In this document: piece by piece, positions 16,084 to 24,760 of the stretch
Position numbering within the stretch: the stretch's first letter is position 1
How the letters are laid out: each line of letters opens with the position of its first letter
Origin: Firmicutes bacterium UBA911
Lineage (GTDB): Bacteria > Bacillota > Desulfotomaculia > Desulfotomaculales > Desulforudaceae
DNA length: 55,546 nt
NCBI GenBank assembly: GCA_002294005.1
Contig: DBEH01000027.1
Span: forward strand, 1-55,546
Direction of reading: 5' to 3'
The notes under the pieces: generated by a model
What the model was told of the DNA's origin: nothing
The model's input: only the letters and a program-made list of their open reading frames with translations
Database searches by the model: none
Translations under genes and position numbers: made by a program

Positions 16084-16986
16084 ATGCAAAAGAAACTGCT
16101 TGCGGGGCTCATCCTGGGGGCGATTGTTCTGTCACTGATTCTGGTGGCCGTGCTTGGCAACCGCGCCGGACCCGAAGGCCGGCGCGCGGCCGGGGAACAG
16201 ATCGGCCTGATCCGGATTGAGGGTGTGGTCGCCGGAGGTGATCAAGGGGGTTTCTTCGGGTTGGGAGGCGCCGAGGAAACCACGGCCAGGCTGCGGGAGG
16301 CGGCGGACAACCCGAACATCCGGGCGGTGGTGCTCCGCTTGAACAGCCCCGGCGGCACGGCGGCCGCTTCCCAGGAAGTGAGCGAAGCGGTGGTCCGGCT
16401 GCGGCAGGCCGGGAAACCGGTGGTGGCCTCCATGGGTGACATGTCGGCCTCGGGCGCGTACTGGATCGCGTCGCATGCCGACACCATCGTGGCCAACCCG
16501 GCCTCCATCACCGGCAGCATCGGGGTGATCATCCAGACTACGCACCTCACCGGCCTGTACGATATGCTCGGGATCGAGACCCAGACCTTCAAGAGCGGGC
16601 CCCACAAGGATATGGGCAGCCCAGACCGGATGCCTACCCCCGAAGAACAGGCCATCTTTCAGGGAATGGTGGACGATATCTACGCCCAGTTCGTCACGGT
16701 GGTGGCCCGGGGCCGGAACCTGCCCGAGGACCAGGTGCGGGAATTGGCCGACGGGCGCATTTTCACCGGCCGCCAGGCTTATGAACTGGGCCTGGTGGAC
16801 CAGCTCGGAGACCTCCACGATGCCGTGCGGACGGCCGCCGAACTGGGCGGCCTGGACCCGGACGCCCCGGTGGTGGTGGAACTGGGCCCGAGACCCTTCT
16901 TCAGCGATTTCGGGGGTTGGCTCTCGTCCCTTTTGAGACCGCAATCGTCCTGGCTGTTGACCGCCCCTCCCGTGGAACAGCGCTAG
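16084..16986 (+). CDS. sppA: Signal peptide peptidase SppA
   Basis: A 300-residue membrane-anchored serine protease with an N-terminal transmembrane segment (about residues 5-24) and an extracytoplasmic S49 domain. The probable catalytic dyad is S123 in MSASGAYW and K175 in SGPHKDMGS, as in Bacillus SppA. The NSPGG oxyanion-type motif lies near residue 88. It degrades cleaved signal peptides and other membrane fragments. The start has a GAGGAGG site. The stop codon lies at the beginning of a sequence (CTAGAAGAGTG) also found at the atpA stop, just before a dispersed repeat copy. Confidence 0.95.
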   Translation: MQKKLLAGLILGAIVLSLILVAVLGNRAGPEGRRAAGEQIGLIRIEGVVAGGDQGGFFGLGGAEETTARLREAADNPNIRAVVLRLNSPGGTAAASQEVSEAVVRLRQAGKPVVASMGDMSASGAYWIASHADTIVANPASITGSIGVIIQTTHLTGLYDMLGIETQTFKSGPHKDMGSPDRMPTPEEQAIFQGMVDDIYAQFVTVVARGRNLPEDQVRELADGRIFTGRQAYELGLVDQLGDLHDAVRTAAELGGLDPDAPVVVELGPRPFFSDFGGWLSSLLRPQSSWLLTAPPVEQR

Positions 16987-17023
16987 AAGAGTGATGCAAA
17001 ACCAGAAATCGTTCTAAACGCTT

Positions 17024-17145
17024 GGAGGCCGCGAAAAACAAGCATGGCGCGAAAGGCGAAGCTGGACGGCGCGGAGCGTACTGAGTGGTACGTGAGCACC
17101 GGACGGCGAGCCTGACAAGGCCAGGCGCAGTTTTGCAGCGGTCTC
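17024..17145 (+). repeat. Dispersed ~122-bp inverted-repeat element, copy 2
   Basis: Termini GGAGGCCGC and GCGGTCTC form a stem with one G-T wobble. AAAAC and GTTTT just inside extend it. It differs at about 7 of 122 positions from the copy at 51920-52042. It begins 37 nt after the sppA stop codon and has the same orientation. TAGAAGAG occurs on both sides (16984-16991 and 17147-17154), which could be a target duplication or a coincidence. Confidence 0.88.
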
Positions 17146-17196
17146 TTAGAAGAGCACCACGGATGGTATCCGTGACCCGGAAAGGAGAAAAGCATC

Positions 17197-17844
17197 TTGG
17201 GCAGCCCCGGCTTTTTAGAAATCATTTACGGTGTGCTTTTTGACCCGGTCAACACTTTCCGGCGGTTGGCCGAGGACCCGCCGTTTCCGTTGGTCCTCAT
17301 CATCGTGACTCTGGTCAATGCCGCCGGGACGCTGATGGGCATGCTGGCCGTAAACACCATCGCGCCCTCCGGGCTGGGAGCGGAATACGACCTGATCATC
17401 GCCGGTTTGGGTCCTTTCCTGGCGCTCGCCGGCTTTTTTCTGTGGTACGCCAAGTGGCTGGGTTACGGCGCCGTACTGCACCTGGTGGCGCAGTTGCTGG
17501 GGGGGCGAAACGGGCCCAAGGCCACCCTGACCGTGTACGGCTTGGCCGGTTTGCCCGCCGTTCTTGCGCTGCCGGTGCAGGGTTTCGTTGTGGTGGCCGG
17601 TGTCGCCGAGACCCCGGCCTCGGCTGTCTTGGGCCTGGTCGGGCTGGGGGTGTACGTCTGGAGCCTGGTCCTCCTGATCATCGGCCTGCGGGAGGCACAC
17701 GGGTTGGTCACCGGCCGGGCGGTGACCGTGGTCTTCCTGCCGGTGGCCGCCGTGGCCGCGCTGCTCCTGATAGTGCTGATCATTATGGTTGCCGGTCTGG
17801 CTCCGGTGGTGCCCCGCCCGCCCGGAGTCCCCTTGGGGTTCTAA
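17197..17844 (+). CDS. Yip1-like multi-spanning membrane protein
   Basis: A 215-residue protein with about five hydrophobic segments and the N-terminal FLEIIYGVLFDPVNTFRRLAEDPP signature seen in bacterial Yip1-domain proteins. Its function is unknown in bacteria. The TTG start at 17197 has GGAAAGGAG about 10 nt upstream. It lies between sppA and spo0F. A membrane-stress or trafficking role would be speculation. Confidence 0.75.
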   Translation: MGSPGFLEIIYGVLFDPVNTFRRLAEDPPFPLVLIIVTLVNAAGTLMGMLAVNTIAPSGLGAEYDLIIAGLGPFLALAGFFLWYAKWLGYGAVLHLVAQLLGGRNGPKATLTVYGLAGLPAVLALPVQGFVVVAGVAETPASAVLGLVGLGVYVWSLVLLIIGLREAHGLVTGRAVTVVFLPVAAVAALLLIVLIIMVAGLAPVVPRPPGVPLGF

Positions 17845-17967
17845 TATTTTCCGTTTGATTTTAGCCCGGCAGGAATTTGATTCGGCCGTCCAGAATATAG
17901 GGCGTCACCGGATCAAGACCCCCCGGCGTTGACCGTACACCGAGAATAATCGGAGGTGAGGCGGGGG

Positions 17968-18330
17968 ATGCTGTTGGTCGTGGACGACCAGCCGGCGATC
18001 AGGCAACTGCTCGCCGAAGCCTTGGAAAGCGAGGGTTTCGCCGTGATTGTGGCGTCGAACGGTTATGAGGCCGTTGACATCGCGCGCCGGCAAAAACCCG
18101 AGCTGATCCTCCTCGACCTCAAGATGCCCGGGCTGGGTGGACTGGAGGCGCTCCGGGAGATTCGTCGGTTTTCCCCCAGTGTGCCGGTAATCTTGGTTAC
18201 GGCCTACGGCGAGTTGTCCGGCCTCGGGGAGGCCGGGGGATTGGGCATCCGGCGTCTGATTATCAAGCCTTTTGACTTGGATGAAGTGCGGTCCGTGGTG
18301 CGGAGCGTCCTCGGCGCAGTTGCGGTCTGA
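17968..18330 (+). CDS. spo0F: Spo0F-like response regulator
   Basis: A 120-residue stand-alone receiver domain. The acidic pair is in LLVVDDQ, the phospho-acceptor aspartate in LILLDLKMPG, the switch threonine in ILVTAYG and the lysine in IIKPFD. There is no output domain. Spo0F relays phosphate in the sporulation phosphorelay. The assignment rests on gene order: Bacillus has pyrG, spo0F, fba, transaldolase, rho, and the same order is seen here. ATG 17968 fits the CGGAGGTGAGG site; the GTG at 17956 overlaps it. Confidence 0.85.
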   Translation: MLLVVDDQPAIRQLLAEALESEGFAVIVASNGYEAVDIARRQKPELILLDLKMPGLGGLEALREIRRFSPSVPVILVTAYGELSGLGEAGGLGIRRLIIKPFDLDEVRSVVRSVLGAVAV

Positions 18331-18413
18331 TTGTGGCCCGCAGAGAAGGGTACGGCATTTTTTTGTCGAAGAAGGCCTTTTATAGAAGTCTTTCTTCAAG
18401 GAGGTTTGTCGGG

Positions 18414-19076
18414 GTGCTCGTCAAGACCGAGACCACGCTGGCTCTGCGGTGTTCGGACTGCGGCCGTTCGGTCGCGCGGACCGTATCCCGTTTCGCTCTG
18501 GGTCCGGAAAGGCCGCTGGAGGTCCTGTGCAAGTGCCAAAGCCGGCTTCTGGTTGTGAGCACCAAAAGCCGGAAATCATACTGGTTGGACGCGAATTGCG
18601 TCATCTGTGAGTCCACGCACATGTACCGCCTGACGGCCTCCGAATTCTGGTCCCGGGAGGTATTCTACCTTTCCTGCCAGGAAACCGGTCTCGAATTGGG
18701 TTGCGTAGGCCCGTACGAGAGGGTGCGGAACTACCTCCAGAGCAAGGAGCAGGCTCTGGAAATCCTGGTGGAGGAAATGGGTGGGCAAAGCTACTTCCGC
18801 AATGCTGAGGTCATGCTCATCGCCCTGACCATTGCCCACACCCTGGCGGAGGAAGGCCGCCTCTATTGCCCCTGTAAGGAAAACCGCATCGAATTGGAGA
18901 TTTTTCCGGACCACATTGAGCTTCACTGCCGTCATTGTCTCCGCACGTGCCTGCTCGCGGCTGAAACCGAGGGTGATATGGCGAAACTGGAGCAGTGCGA
19001 GTCTTTGGAATTGAGGCGGCAGGTGTTTGGCGAGAAGAAGCCCAAGACCCACCGGCGCAACCACGATAACAAGTAA
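18414..19076 (+). CDS. Conserved Firmicutes protein with cysteine-pair motifs
   Basis: A 220-residue protein, probably cytoplasmic. Cysteine pairs suggest zinc sites: CSDC near residue 14, a CKC pair near 41, CVIC near 62 and a later CPC and CRHC group. I recognise the start (LVKTETTLALRCSDCGR) as a conserved hypothetical family of thermophilic clostridia, from memory only. GTG 18414 is chosen because a clear AAGGAGG lies at 18397-18403; the frame is open back to 18333. It sits between spo0F and fba, where Bacillus has no gene. Function unknown. Confidence 0.75.
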   Translation: MLVKTETTLALRCSDCGRSVARTVSRFALGPERPLEVLCKCQSRLLVVSTKSRKSYWLDANCVICESTHMYRLTASEFWSREVFYLSCQETGLELGCVGPYERVRNYLQSKEQALEILVEEMGGQSYFRNAEVMLIALTIAHTLAEEGRLYCPCKENRIELEIFPDHIELHCRHCLRTCLLAAETEGDMAKLEQCESLELRRQVFGEKKPKTHRRNHDNK

Positions 19077-19098
19077 CCGACGGAGGCGCTCCTCACAA

Positions 19099-19965
19099 AT
19101 GACCCTGGTCAACTTGGTGGCTGTATTGAGACCGGCTGAGGCCGGCGGTTGGGCCGTCGGCGCTTTCAACTGCAACAACCTGGAACTGGTTCAAGCCATC
19201 ATTCAGGCCGCCGAGGCCGAGGCGGCGCCCGTGGTCCTTCAGGCCAGCCAGGGGGCGATCAGGTACGCCGGGTTGGGCTACATATCGCTTTTGGCCCTGG
19301 AAGCGGCCCGTGCCGCTCGTGTACCCGTCGCCGTACACCTGGATCACGGAACCAGCTTCGAACAGGTCATCCGTTGCCTGCGTTCGGGGTTCAGTTCCGT
19401 AATGGTCGACGCCTCCCACCTGCCGTTTGCGGAGAACATCGCCTTAACGCGCCGGGTGGTGGAAACCGCCCGGCCGGTGGACGTATCGGTGGAGGCGGAA
19501 CTGGGGCGGATCGGCGGTACTGAGGACGATATCAGCGTGGATGAACGGGGGGCCTTGTTCACCGACCCGGACGAGGCGCGGCATTTCGTGCGGGCCACCG
19601 GGGTGGACGCCCTGGCGGTGGCTGTCGGTACCGCCCACGGGTTGTACCGGGGCACGCCCCGGCTTGATTTCGACCGCCTGGCCCGCATCCGGGACCGGGT
19701 TAAGGGAACGCCGCTGGTTCTGCACGGCTCCTCCGGGGTACCCGCGGACGCCGTCCGGGAGGCCATTGCTCTGGGTATCCGCAAAGTGAACATCGACACG
19801 GACATCCGGCAGGCGTTCACCGGAAAGATCCGGGAAGTGCTGGCTTTAGCCCCCGAGGAAATCGACCCGCGCAAAGTGCTGGGCCCGGCCCGGGAGACGG
19901 CGGTAGAGGTGATCCGCGGGAAAATCCGTCTTTTCGGCGGTTCCGGCCGGGCGCGCACCATCTAG
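19099..19965 (+). CDS. fba: Class II fructose-bisphosphate aldolase
   Basis: A 288-residue zinc-dependent aldolase of glycolysis and gluconeogenesis. Zinc-binding and active-site regions are visible: VAVHLDHGTSFEQ, VSVEAELGRIGG, AVAVGTAHGLYRG and LVLHGSSGVP, with the GIRKVNIDTDIR phosphate-binding block. The ATG start follows GACGGAGG. It is followed by a transaldolase-family gene, as in Bacillus (fbaA-ywjH). Confidence 0.95.
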   Translation: MTLVNLVAVLRPAEAGGWAVGAFNCNNLELVQAIIQAAEAEAAPVVLQASQGAIRYAGLGYISLLALEAARAARVPVAVHLDHGTSFEQVIRCLRSGFSSVMVDASHLPFAENIALTRRVVETARPVDVSVEAELGRIGGTEDDISVDERGALFTDPDEARHFVRATGVDALAVAVGTAHGLYRGTPRLDFDRLARIRDRVKGTPLVLHGSSGVPADAVREAIALGIRKVNIDTDIRQAFTGKIREVLALAPEEIDPRKVLGPARETAVEVIRGKIRLFGGSGRARTI

Positions 19966-20022
19966 GACATCGCCGGCTTCGCTGCACTGTCGACCATTAA
20001 AGGCAGGAGGTTTGAGTCTCAT

Positions 20023-20670
20023 ATGGAATTGTTCCTCGATACGGCCAACGTGGATGAAATTTGGGAGGTGGCCGCCCTGGGTGTGATCTCCGGCGTGACC
20101 ACCAACCCAAGCCTCATCGCCAAGGAGGGGCGCGATTTCACGCAGGTGGTCCGTGAAATCACCGCTTTGGTGGACGGGCCGGTAAGCGCGGAAGTCATTG
20201 GTACGGCTGCTCCAAGCATGGTGGCTGAAGCCGAAGAACTGTCCCGGATCCATCCCAATGTGGTCATCAAGATCCCCATGATCCCCGAGGGCCTGAAGGC
20301 CGTCAGCAATCTGGAACCCCGGGGCATCCGGACCAACGTGACCCTTGTTTTTTCGGCCAACCAGGCGCTTCTGGCCGCGCTGGCCGGAGCCAGCTACGTC
20401 AGCCCGTTTGTCGGGCGCCTGGACGATGCGGGGCACGACGGCATGGAAGTGGTCCGGGACACCGTGGAGATCTTTGACCTGTACGAGTTCGAGACCAGGG
20501 TGATCGCTGCTTCGATCCGGCACCCCCTGCACGTATTGGCGGCGGCCAAGGCGGGCGCGCACATCGCCACCGTGCCCTATCAGGTGCTGATGCAGATGGC
20601 CGGACACCCGCTCACTGATGTGGGCCTGCAAAAGTTCCTGGACGACTGGGCCAAGCTCAAGGGACGCTAA
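20023..20670 (+). CDS. tal: Transaldolase / fructose-6-phosphate aldolase family protein
   Basis: A 215-residue short transaldolase (TalC/FSA type). It begins MELFLDTANVDEI, contains the GVTTNPSLI motif, and has the Schiff-base lysine in VVIKIPMIPEGL. The length matches the small TalC/YwjH group rather than long TalB. It may act as a pentose-phosphate transaldolase or as a fructose-6-phosphate aldolase; sequence alone does not decide. A GGCAGGAGG site precedes the ATG. It lies downstream of fba in the same direction. Confidence 0.92.
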   Translation: MELFLDTANVDEIWEVAALGVISGVTTNPSLIAKEGRDFTQVVREITALVDGPVSAEVIGTAAPSMVAEAEELSRIHPNVVIKIPMIPEGLKAVSNLEPRGIRTNVTLVFSANQALLAALAGASYVSPFVGRLDDAGHDGMEVVRDTVEIFDLYEFETRVIAASIRHPLHVLAAAKAGAHIATVPYQVLMQMAGHPLTDVGLQKFLDDWAKLKGR

Positions 20671-20790
20671 GGTTGGCTGGCATCCGACTCCCAGGCCCCG
20701 TATTTGTCCCTGCGGGTTCCACCAGGCAGCTTCTCGCAGGACCTGCCTGTCCTTTGGGGCGGGTTTCACCCAAGGGCTTTTGGCTCGTTA

Positions 20791-20820
20791 TTGAATAAAA
20801 ACCTTTGCGGGTGGTAATAA
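20791..20820 (+). promoter_or_regulatory. Possible promoter upstream of rho
   Basis: TTGAAT at 20791-20796, an 18-nt spacer and TAATAA at 20815-20820, 35 nt before the rho start. Confidence 0.4.
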
Positions 20821-20854
20821 GAATAACGACCCTAGTCGGGAAGGAGGGTTGCTT

Positions 20855-22336
20855 TTGTCTGCAACCACACTGGAGGATAAAACGCTCGCCGAACTGCAAA
20901 ACCTGGCCAAAGAACTTAAAATCCCAGCCTACTACCGATTCCGAAAAAAGGAGCTGATTGCCGAAATAGAGCGAACTCAACAGGATCTTGGGCCGGCTCG
21001 CGAGTCGCCCCCGCCGGAAGTAAGCCCGGTTCTCTCACCCCCCACGGCGCCGGTGGAGAGAGAACGCCAGGAACCCCGGGAGACAGAGCGGCAATATCAC
21101 CAATACACTCCACACCACCCGCCCCCGCCCACCGACGCCGGCCGGATGCTGCCGGACCGGAGCCGGTTGTTCCAGGCGCAAGGCTATCTGGAAATCCTGC
21201 CGGAAGGCTACGGGTTCTTAAGGCCGTCCCAGTTCCTGCCGTCAAACGACGACATCTACGTGTCGGCTTCGCAAGTCCGCAAGTTCGACCTGCGTACCGG
21301 AGACCTGGTTTCCGGCCAGGTACGGCCGCCCAAAGACACCGAGAAGTACATGGCCCTGCTGCGGGTGGAGAGCGTGAACGGGGAAGAGGCGGCTCGTGAG
21401 CCGATCCGCCGCCGGCACTTTGACGAACTCACACCGCTGTATCCCCAGGAGCGGCTTACTCTGGAGACCACCCCCGACCGTACGGCGGCCCGGATCATCG
21501 ACCTGATCTCGCCGCTCGGGAAAGGGCAGCGGGGGCTGATCGTCGCCCCGCCCAAAGCCGGGAAGACCACGCTTTTGAAGGAGATTGCCAACAGCATTAC
21601 GACCAATCATCCGGAAGTGGTCCTGATGATTCTCCTGATCGACGAGCGCCCGGAGGAAGTCACCGATATCCAGCGTTCGGTCAAGGCCGAAGTGATCGCT
21701 TCCACCTTCGACGAACCGGCGGACAACCATGTCCGGGTGACGGAGATGGTGCTGGAACGGGCGAAACGCCTCGTGGAGCACAAGAAGGACGTGGCCGTCC
21801 TGCTGGACAGCATTACGCGCTTGGGGCGGGCGTACAACCTGGTGGTGCCCACTTCGGGGCGGACCCTGTCGGGCGGGGTGGACCCGGCGGCCCTGCACAA
21901 GCCCAAGCGTTTCTTCGGCGCGGCCCGCAAAATCGAGGAGGGCGGGAGCCTGACCATCCTCGCCACGGCCCTGATTGAGACCGGCAGCCGGATGGACGAG
22001 GTCATTTTCGAGGAGTTCAAGGGCACCGGGAACATGGAGCTGATTCTGGACCGGAAGATCTCGGAACGGCGCATCTTCCCGGCCATTGACGTGCAGCGTT
22101 CCGGCACCCGCAAGGAGGAACTGTTGCTCACCAGCGACGAACTAGAGCTGATGTGGTACTTCCGCAAGACCACGAACCAGATGTCCTCTTCGGACGCGAT
22201 GGAACACCTGATTGAAGAGATGCGGCGCACCCGGTCCAACCACGACTTGCTGCGCAACTTCCAGGCCTTCAAGCAGGCGGCCGGCGGGCCGCCGGAAGGG
22301 TGGATGATGCCGGGCCCCCCAATCCACCGCAAATAG
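20855..22336 (+). CDS. rho: Transcription termination factor Rho
   Basis: A 493-residue hexameric RNA helicase. The N-terminal Rho_N helix bundle (TLAELQNLAKELKIP) is followed by a proline-rich, low-complexity stretch (about residues 48-100), the RNA-binding cold-shock-like domain (GYGFLRP, DIYVSASQVRKF), and the ATPase core with P-loop APPKAGKTTLL, Walker B VAVLLDSITRLGRAYN and the SGGVDPAAL Q-loop region. TTG 20855 fits the spacing from AAGGAGGG; TTG 20849 is too close. In Bacillus rho is followed closely by rpmE; here 14.8 kb of other genes intervene. Confidence 0.97.
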   Translation: MSATTLEDKTLAELQNLAKELKIPAYYRFRKKELIAEIERTQQDLGPARESPPPEVSPVLSPPTAPVERERQEPRETERQYHQYTPHHPPPPTDAGRMLPDRSRLFQAQGYLEILPEGYGFLRPSQFLPSNDDIYVSASQVRKFDLRTGDLVSGQVRPPKDTEKYMALLRVESVNGEEAAREPIRRRHFDELTPLYPQERLTLETTPDRTAARIIDLISPLGKGQRGLIVAPPKAGKTTLLKEIANSITTNHPEVVLMILLIDERPEEVTDIQRSVKAEVIASTFDEPADNHVRVTEMVLERAKRLVEHKKDVAVLLDSITRLGRAYNLVVPTSGRTLSGGVDPAALHKPKRFFGAARKIEEGGSLTILATALIETGSRMDEVIFEEFKGTGNMELILDRKISERRIFPAIDVQRSGTRKEELLLTSDELELMWYFRKTTNQMSSSDAMEHLIEEMRRTRSNHDLLRNFQAFKQAAGGPPEGWMMPGPPIHRK

Positions 22337-22426
22337 GACCAGGGCCGGAAATCATTGTTTAAACCGGGCCGGTTACGGAAAAACTAGCTAGCGAATGCTT
22401 GAATTCAGGAGTGTGGTGACCGACCA

Positions 22427-23281
22427 ATGTTAAAGCGTTTGCTAGTGACCGGCTTGGCCGGTACGTTGCTGGCGGGTGCCTTCCTGCATCCGGCCGGCGC
22501 CCGGTTGGACGAGTGGATTTTGCCGGACCGGCCTTACGAGTCCCCGGCGGCTCAGGGCCTTGGGCAGGGTCGCTACGTGGTGAAAGAGGGCGACAGCCTG
22601 TGGGAAATCGCCGTGGATCACCGCGTGGATGTGGATACCCTGCTGGAGTTGAATACCATTACCAACCCGGACTTCATCCGGCCCGGCCAGTTGTTGACCG
22701 TTCCGGGCACCCGCCTGCCGCACCTGGTGCAGGAGGGTGAAAACCTGACCGCCATCGCGGCGATGTATCAGGTGACGGTGGCCGACCTGGTGCGTGAGAA
22801 CGGGCTTGACGACCCGGACCGGCTGTTTCCCGGCCAGCGGCTCTCTGTCCCCGTGCGCGGGCACGGCGGCCCGGCGGCCCCGGCGGTCGGTTGGAGAAGC
22901 CTTTTGATGCCGGTTGCCGGACCCGTATCGGCCGTTTTCGGCACGCGTGCGGACGGGACACCCCATTACGGTATCGACTTTGCGGCCGATCACGGCGCGC
23001 CGATCCGGGCGGCCGAGGCCGGTCAGGTCGTATTCGCCGGTCCGGCGGGCACCTTCGGGCTGTTGGTCATCCTGGACCACGGCGACGGGATGACCACCTA
23101 CTACGCCCACTGCTCGGAGATCGCGGTCTCCGGCGGGGACCGGGTCAACGCTGGGGAGATCATCGCCCGGGTAGGCGACACCGGCCGTTCGTTCGGCCCG
23201 CACCTGCACTTCGAGGTGCGCTGGAACGGCGAGCCTTACGACCCGATGCTTTACCTGACCGGATTAGGCCACGAAATCTAA
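22427..23281 (+). CDS. LysM-domain M23 family endopeptidase
   Basis: A 284-residue exported protein. It has a signal peptide (about residues 1-25), two LysM peptidoglycan-binding modules (YVVKEGDSLWEIA near 47 and HLVQEGENLTAIA near 100) and a C-terminal lysostaphin-like M23 domain. Zinc ligands are in HYGIDFA and HLHFEVRW, with the supporting histidine in TYYAHC. It would cut peptide cross-links of cell-wall or cortex peptidoglycan, or act in sporulation like SpoIIQ-type proteins; no more specific role can be given. A hairpin overlaps its stop codon. Confidence 0.93.
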   Translation: MLKRLLVTGLAGTLLAGAFLHPAGARLDEWILPDRPYESPAAQGLGQGRYVVKEGDSLWEIAVDHRVDVDTLLELNTITNPDFIRPGQLLTVPGTRLPHLVQEGENLTAIAAMYQVTVADLVRENGLDDPDRLFPGQRLSVPVRGHGGPAAPAVGWRSLLMPVAGPVSAVFGTRADGTPHYGIDFAADHGAPIRAAEAGQVVFAGPAGTFGLLVILDHGDGMTTYYAHCSEIAVSGGDRVNAGEIIARVGDTGRSFGPHLHFEVRWNGEPYDPMLYLTGLGHEI

Positions 23282-23306
23282 AAGGGGCCAGCTCGACCCT
23301 TTTTAG
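23278..23306 (+). terminator. Hairpin overlapping the M23 peptidase stop codon
   Basis: CTAAAAGGG pairs with CCCTTTTTAG, leaving one unpaired base. The T run in the distal arm suits a terminator. Confidence 0.55.
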
Positions 23307-23325
23307 CCGCTGTCGGACGTGCCGT

Positions 23326-23348
23326 AAAAAGGGGCCTGACCCCTTTTT
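23326..23348. repeat. Palindrome, AAAAAGGGG arms
   Basis: Nine-base perfect arms around CCTGA. Same family as 132-156 and 39365-39384. It probably also acts as a bidirectional terminator. Confidence 0.7.
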
Positions 23349-23403
23349 CTTTTTCAGGTTTGACCGGGCCGGGGTTCCTCGGTTATTCTGTACGCGTCTG
23401 GGG

Positions 23404-23426
23404 AAAAGGGGGACAGTCCCCCTTTT
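23404..23426. repeat. Palindrome, AAAAGGGGGAC arms
   Basis: Eleven-base perfect arms with one central base, 24 nt before the radical SAM gene. Related in form to the AAAAAGGGG family. Confidence 0.65.
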
Positions 23427-23449
23427 TTCCTGCGGATGGGGGTGGGGCC

Positions 23450-24760
23450 GTGAAGCTTCTGTACGCCGACAGCGCGGGTGTGCTCTACGAGGATCCGGAA
23501 CTTTTCGCGGCGGCCTGGACCGGGGCCGAGACCATACCTTTTCTGGAGCGGGAGGCCGTCCCTTTGCCACCCGGCTCGGACCTGGTGCTGCTTGACCAAA
23601 GGGCGCCGGTCGGCTGGGCGGCGGGAAGACCGGTCAAAGACGTCCGGCGGCTCGAGGGCGGCGGGAAGCTTTTCGCGGTGGCCGCGCTCCTGCCGGCCGG
23701 TTTTACCCGGACCCTGCTGCCGGCCTACCGGGTTTACGGGCCGACGCCCGACCTGGGCCTTTTCGGTTACACCGCGGTGGGCGCGCGGGACGGGGAACTT
23801 TTCGCGGCGGCCCTGCACACCGACGAGGAATACCGTTGGAACCCGCTTTTGTACAACGACCCGACCCTGCCCCGCCGGATCAAGGCCAAGCGTCGCCAAT
23901 TCCCGACAAACCGCCTGGTGGAACACCTGGCCCACTGCGCTTGCGCCTACCACTGCCTGACGGCCCAAAACATCTTCTACGCCCGCTGGGAGGCCGGCCT
24001 CCCGGTATCTCCGGCCTGCAACGCCGATTGCCTGGGTTGCATCTCCAGACCGCCCTCCGGGCGGTGCCCTCCGGCCGGGGGCCCTCCCTCCGGGCGCCCT
24101 CCCGCCGGGCGCCCTCCCGCCCCGCAGGAGCGGATCGGCTTCGTTCCCACGGTGTCCGAGGTGGTTGAACTGGGCGTTTCCCACCTGCGGGACGGGGTGG
24201 AGCCGATCATCAGTTTCGGCCAGGGTTGCGAGGGGGAGCCCCTGCTGCAGTCAAAACTGCTTGCCCAGGCCGTCCGGGGGATTAGAAAGGCCACCGGCAG
24301 GGGGAGCATCAACCTCAACACCAACGGGGGTGACCCCGCGGCGTTGGCCGCGTTGGGCGAAGCCGCACTCGACAGCGTCCGGATCAGCCTGATCAGCGCG
24401 CGCGAGGAGATGTACACGGCCTATCACCGGCCCCGCGGCTTCGGCCTGGCCGACGTCCGCCGGAGCATAGCCGCCGCCCGTACCCGGGGTGTGTTCGTGA
24501 GCTTGAACCTCCTGACCTTTCCCGGGCTGACCGACCGGGAAGAGGAAGTCACGGCTCTCCTCGAACTCGTGCGGTCCGAAGGAGTCCACATGGTCCAACT
24601 CCGCAACCTGAACGTGGACCCGTACCGGCTCCTCAAAACCCTGCCCCCCGCGCGGGGCCGGATTCTCGGCATGCCGGCCCTCGTTTCGCGCCTGCGCCAC
24701 ATCCCGGACTTGCGCGTGGGCAATTTCACCATCAGCATCCGGCAAGGTCCGGCCAACTGA
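23450..24760 (+). CDS. Radical SAM protein with an in-frame repeat insertion
   Basis: A 436-residue protein. The [4Fe-4S]-binding motif C190-x3-C194-x2-C197 (PACNADCLGCIS) is followed by radical SAM barrel features: FGQGCEGEPLL, INLNTNGGDP and SVRISLISA. The roughly 185-residue N-terminal region carries a cysteine-histidine cluster, HLAHCACAYHC. Substrate unknown. Directly after the SAM cluster a Pro/Gly/Arg-rich stretch (about residues 200-225) is encoded by 15-bp tandem repeats. Related proteins, as I remember them, have only a short loop there. GTG 23450 follows a G-rich Shine-Dalgarno-like stretch. The gene is alone between two long gaps. Confidence 0.85.
   Translation: MKLLYADSAGVLYEDPELFAAAWTGAETIPFLEREAVPLPPGSDLVLLDQRAPVGWAAGRPVKDVRRLEGGGKLFAVAALLPAGFTRTLLPAYRVYGPTPDLGLFGYTAVGARDGELFAAALHTDEEYRWNPLLYNDPTLPRRIKAKRRQFPTNRLVEHLAHCACAYHCLTAQNIFYARWEAGLPVSPACNADCLGCISRPPSGRCPPAGGPPSGRPPAGRPPAPQERIGFVPTVSEVVELGVSHLRDGVEPIISFGQGCEGEPLLQSKLLAQAVRGIRKATGRGSINLNTNGGDPAALAALGEAALDSVRISLISAREEMYTAYHRPRGFGLADVRRSIAAARTRGVFVSLNLLTFPGLTDREEEVTALLELVRSEGVHMVQLRNLNVDPYRLLKTLPPARGRILGMPALVSRLRHIPDLRVGNFTISIRQGPAN
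24061..24120 (+). repeat. 15-bp tandem repeats inside the radical SAM gene
   Basis: CGGGCGCCCTCCCGC is perfectly duplicated at 24091-24105 and 24106-24120. Degenerate units precede it (24061-24090). Being 15 bp long, it keeps the frame and encodes pentapeptides of the type RPPAG. Confidence 0.85.

Noticed and set aside
16984..17154. TAGAAGAG on both sides of repeat copy 2 as a target-site duplication
   Set aside because: The second side is missing at copy 3, and the upstream TAGAAGAGTG is shared by sppA and atpA stops, so it looks like part of the repeat's flank rather than a duplication.
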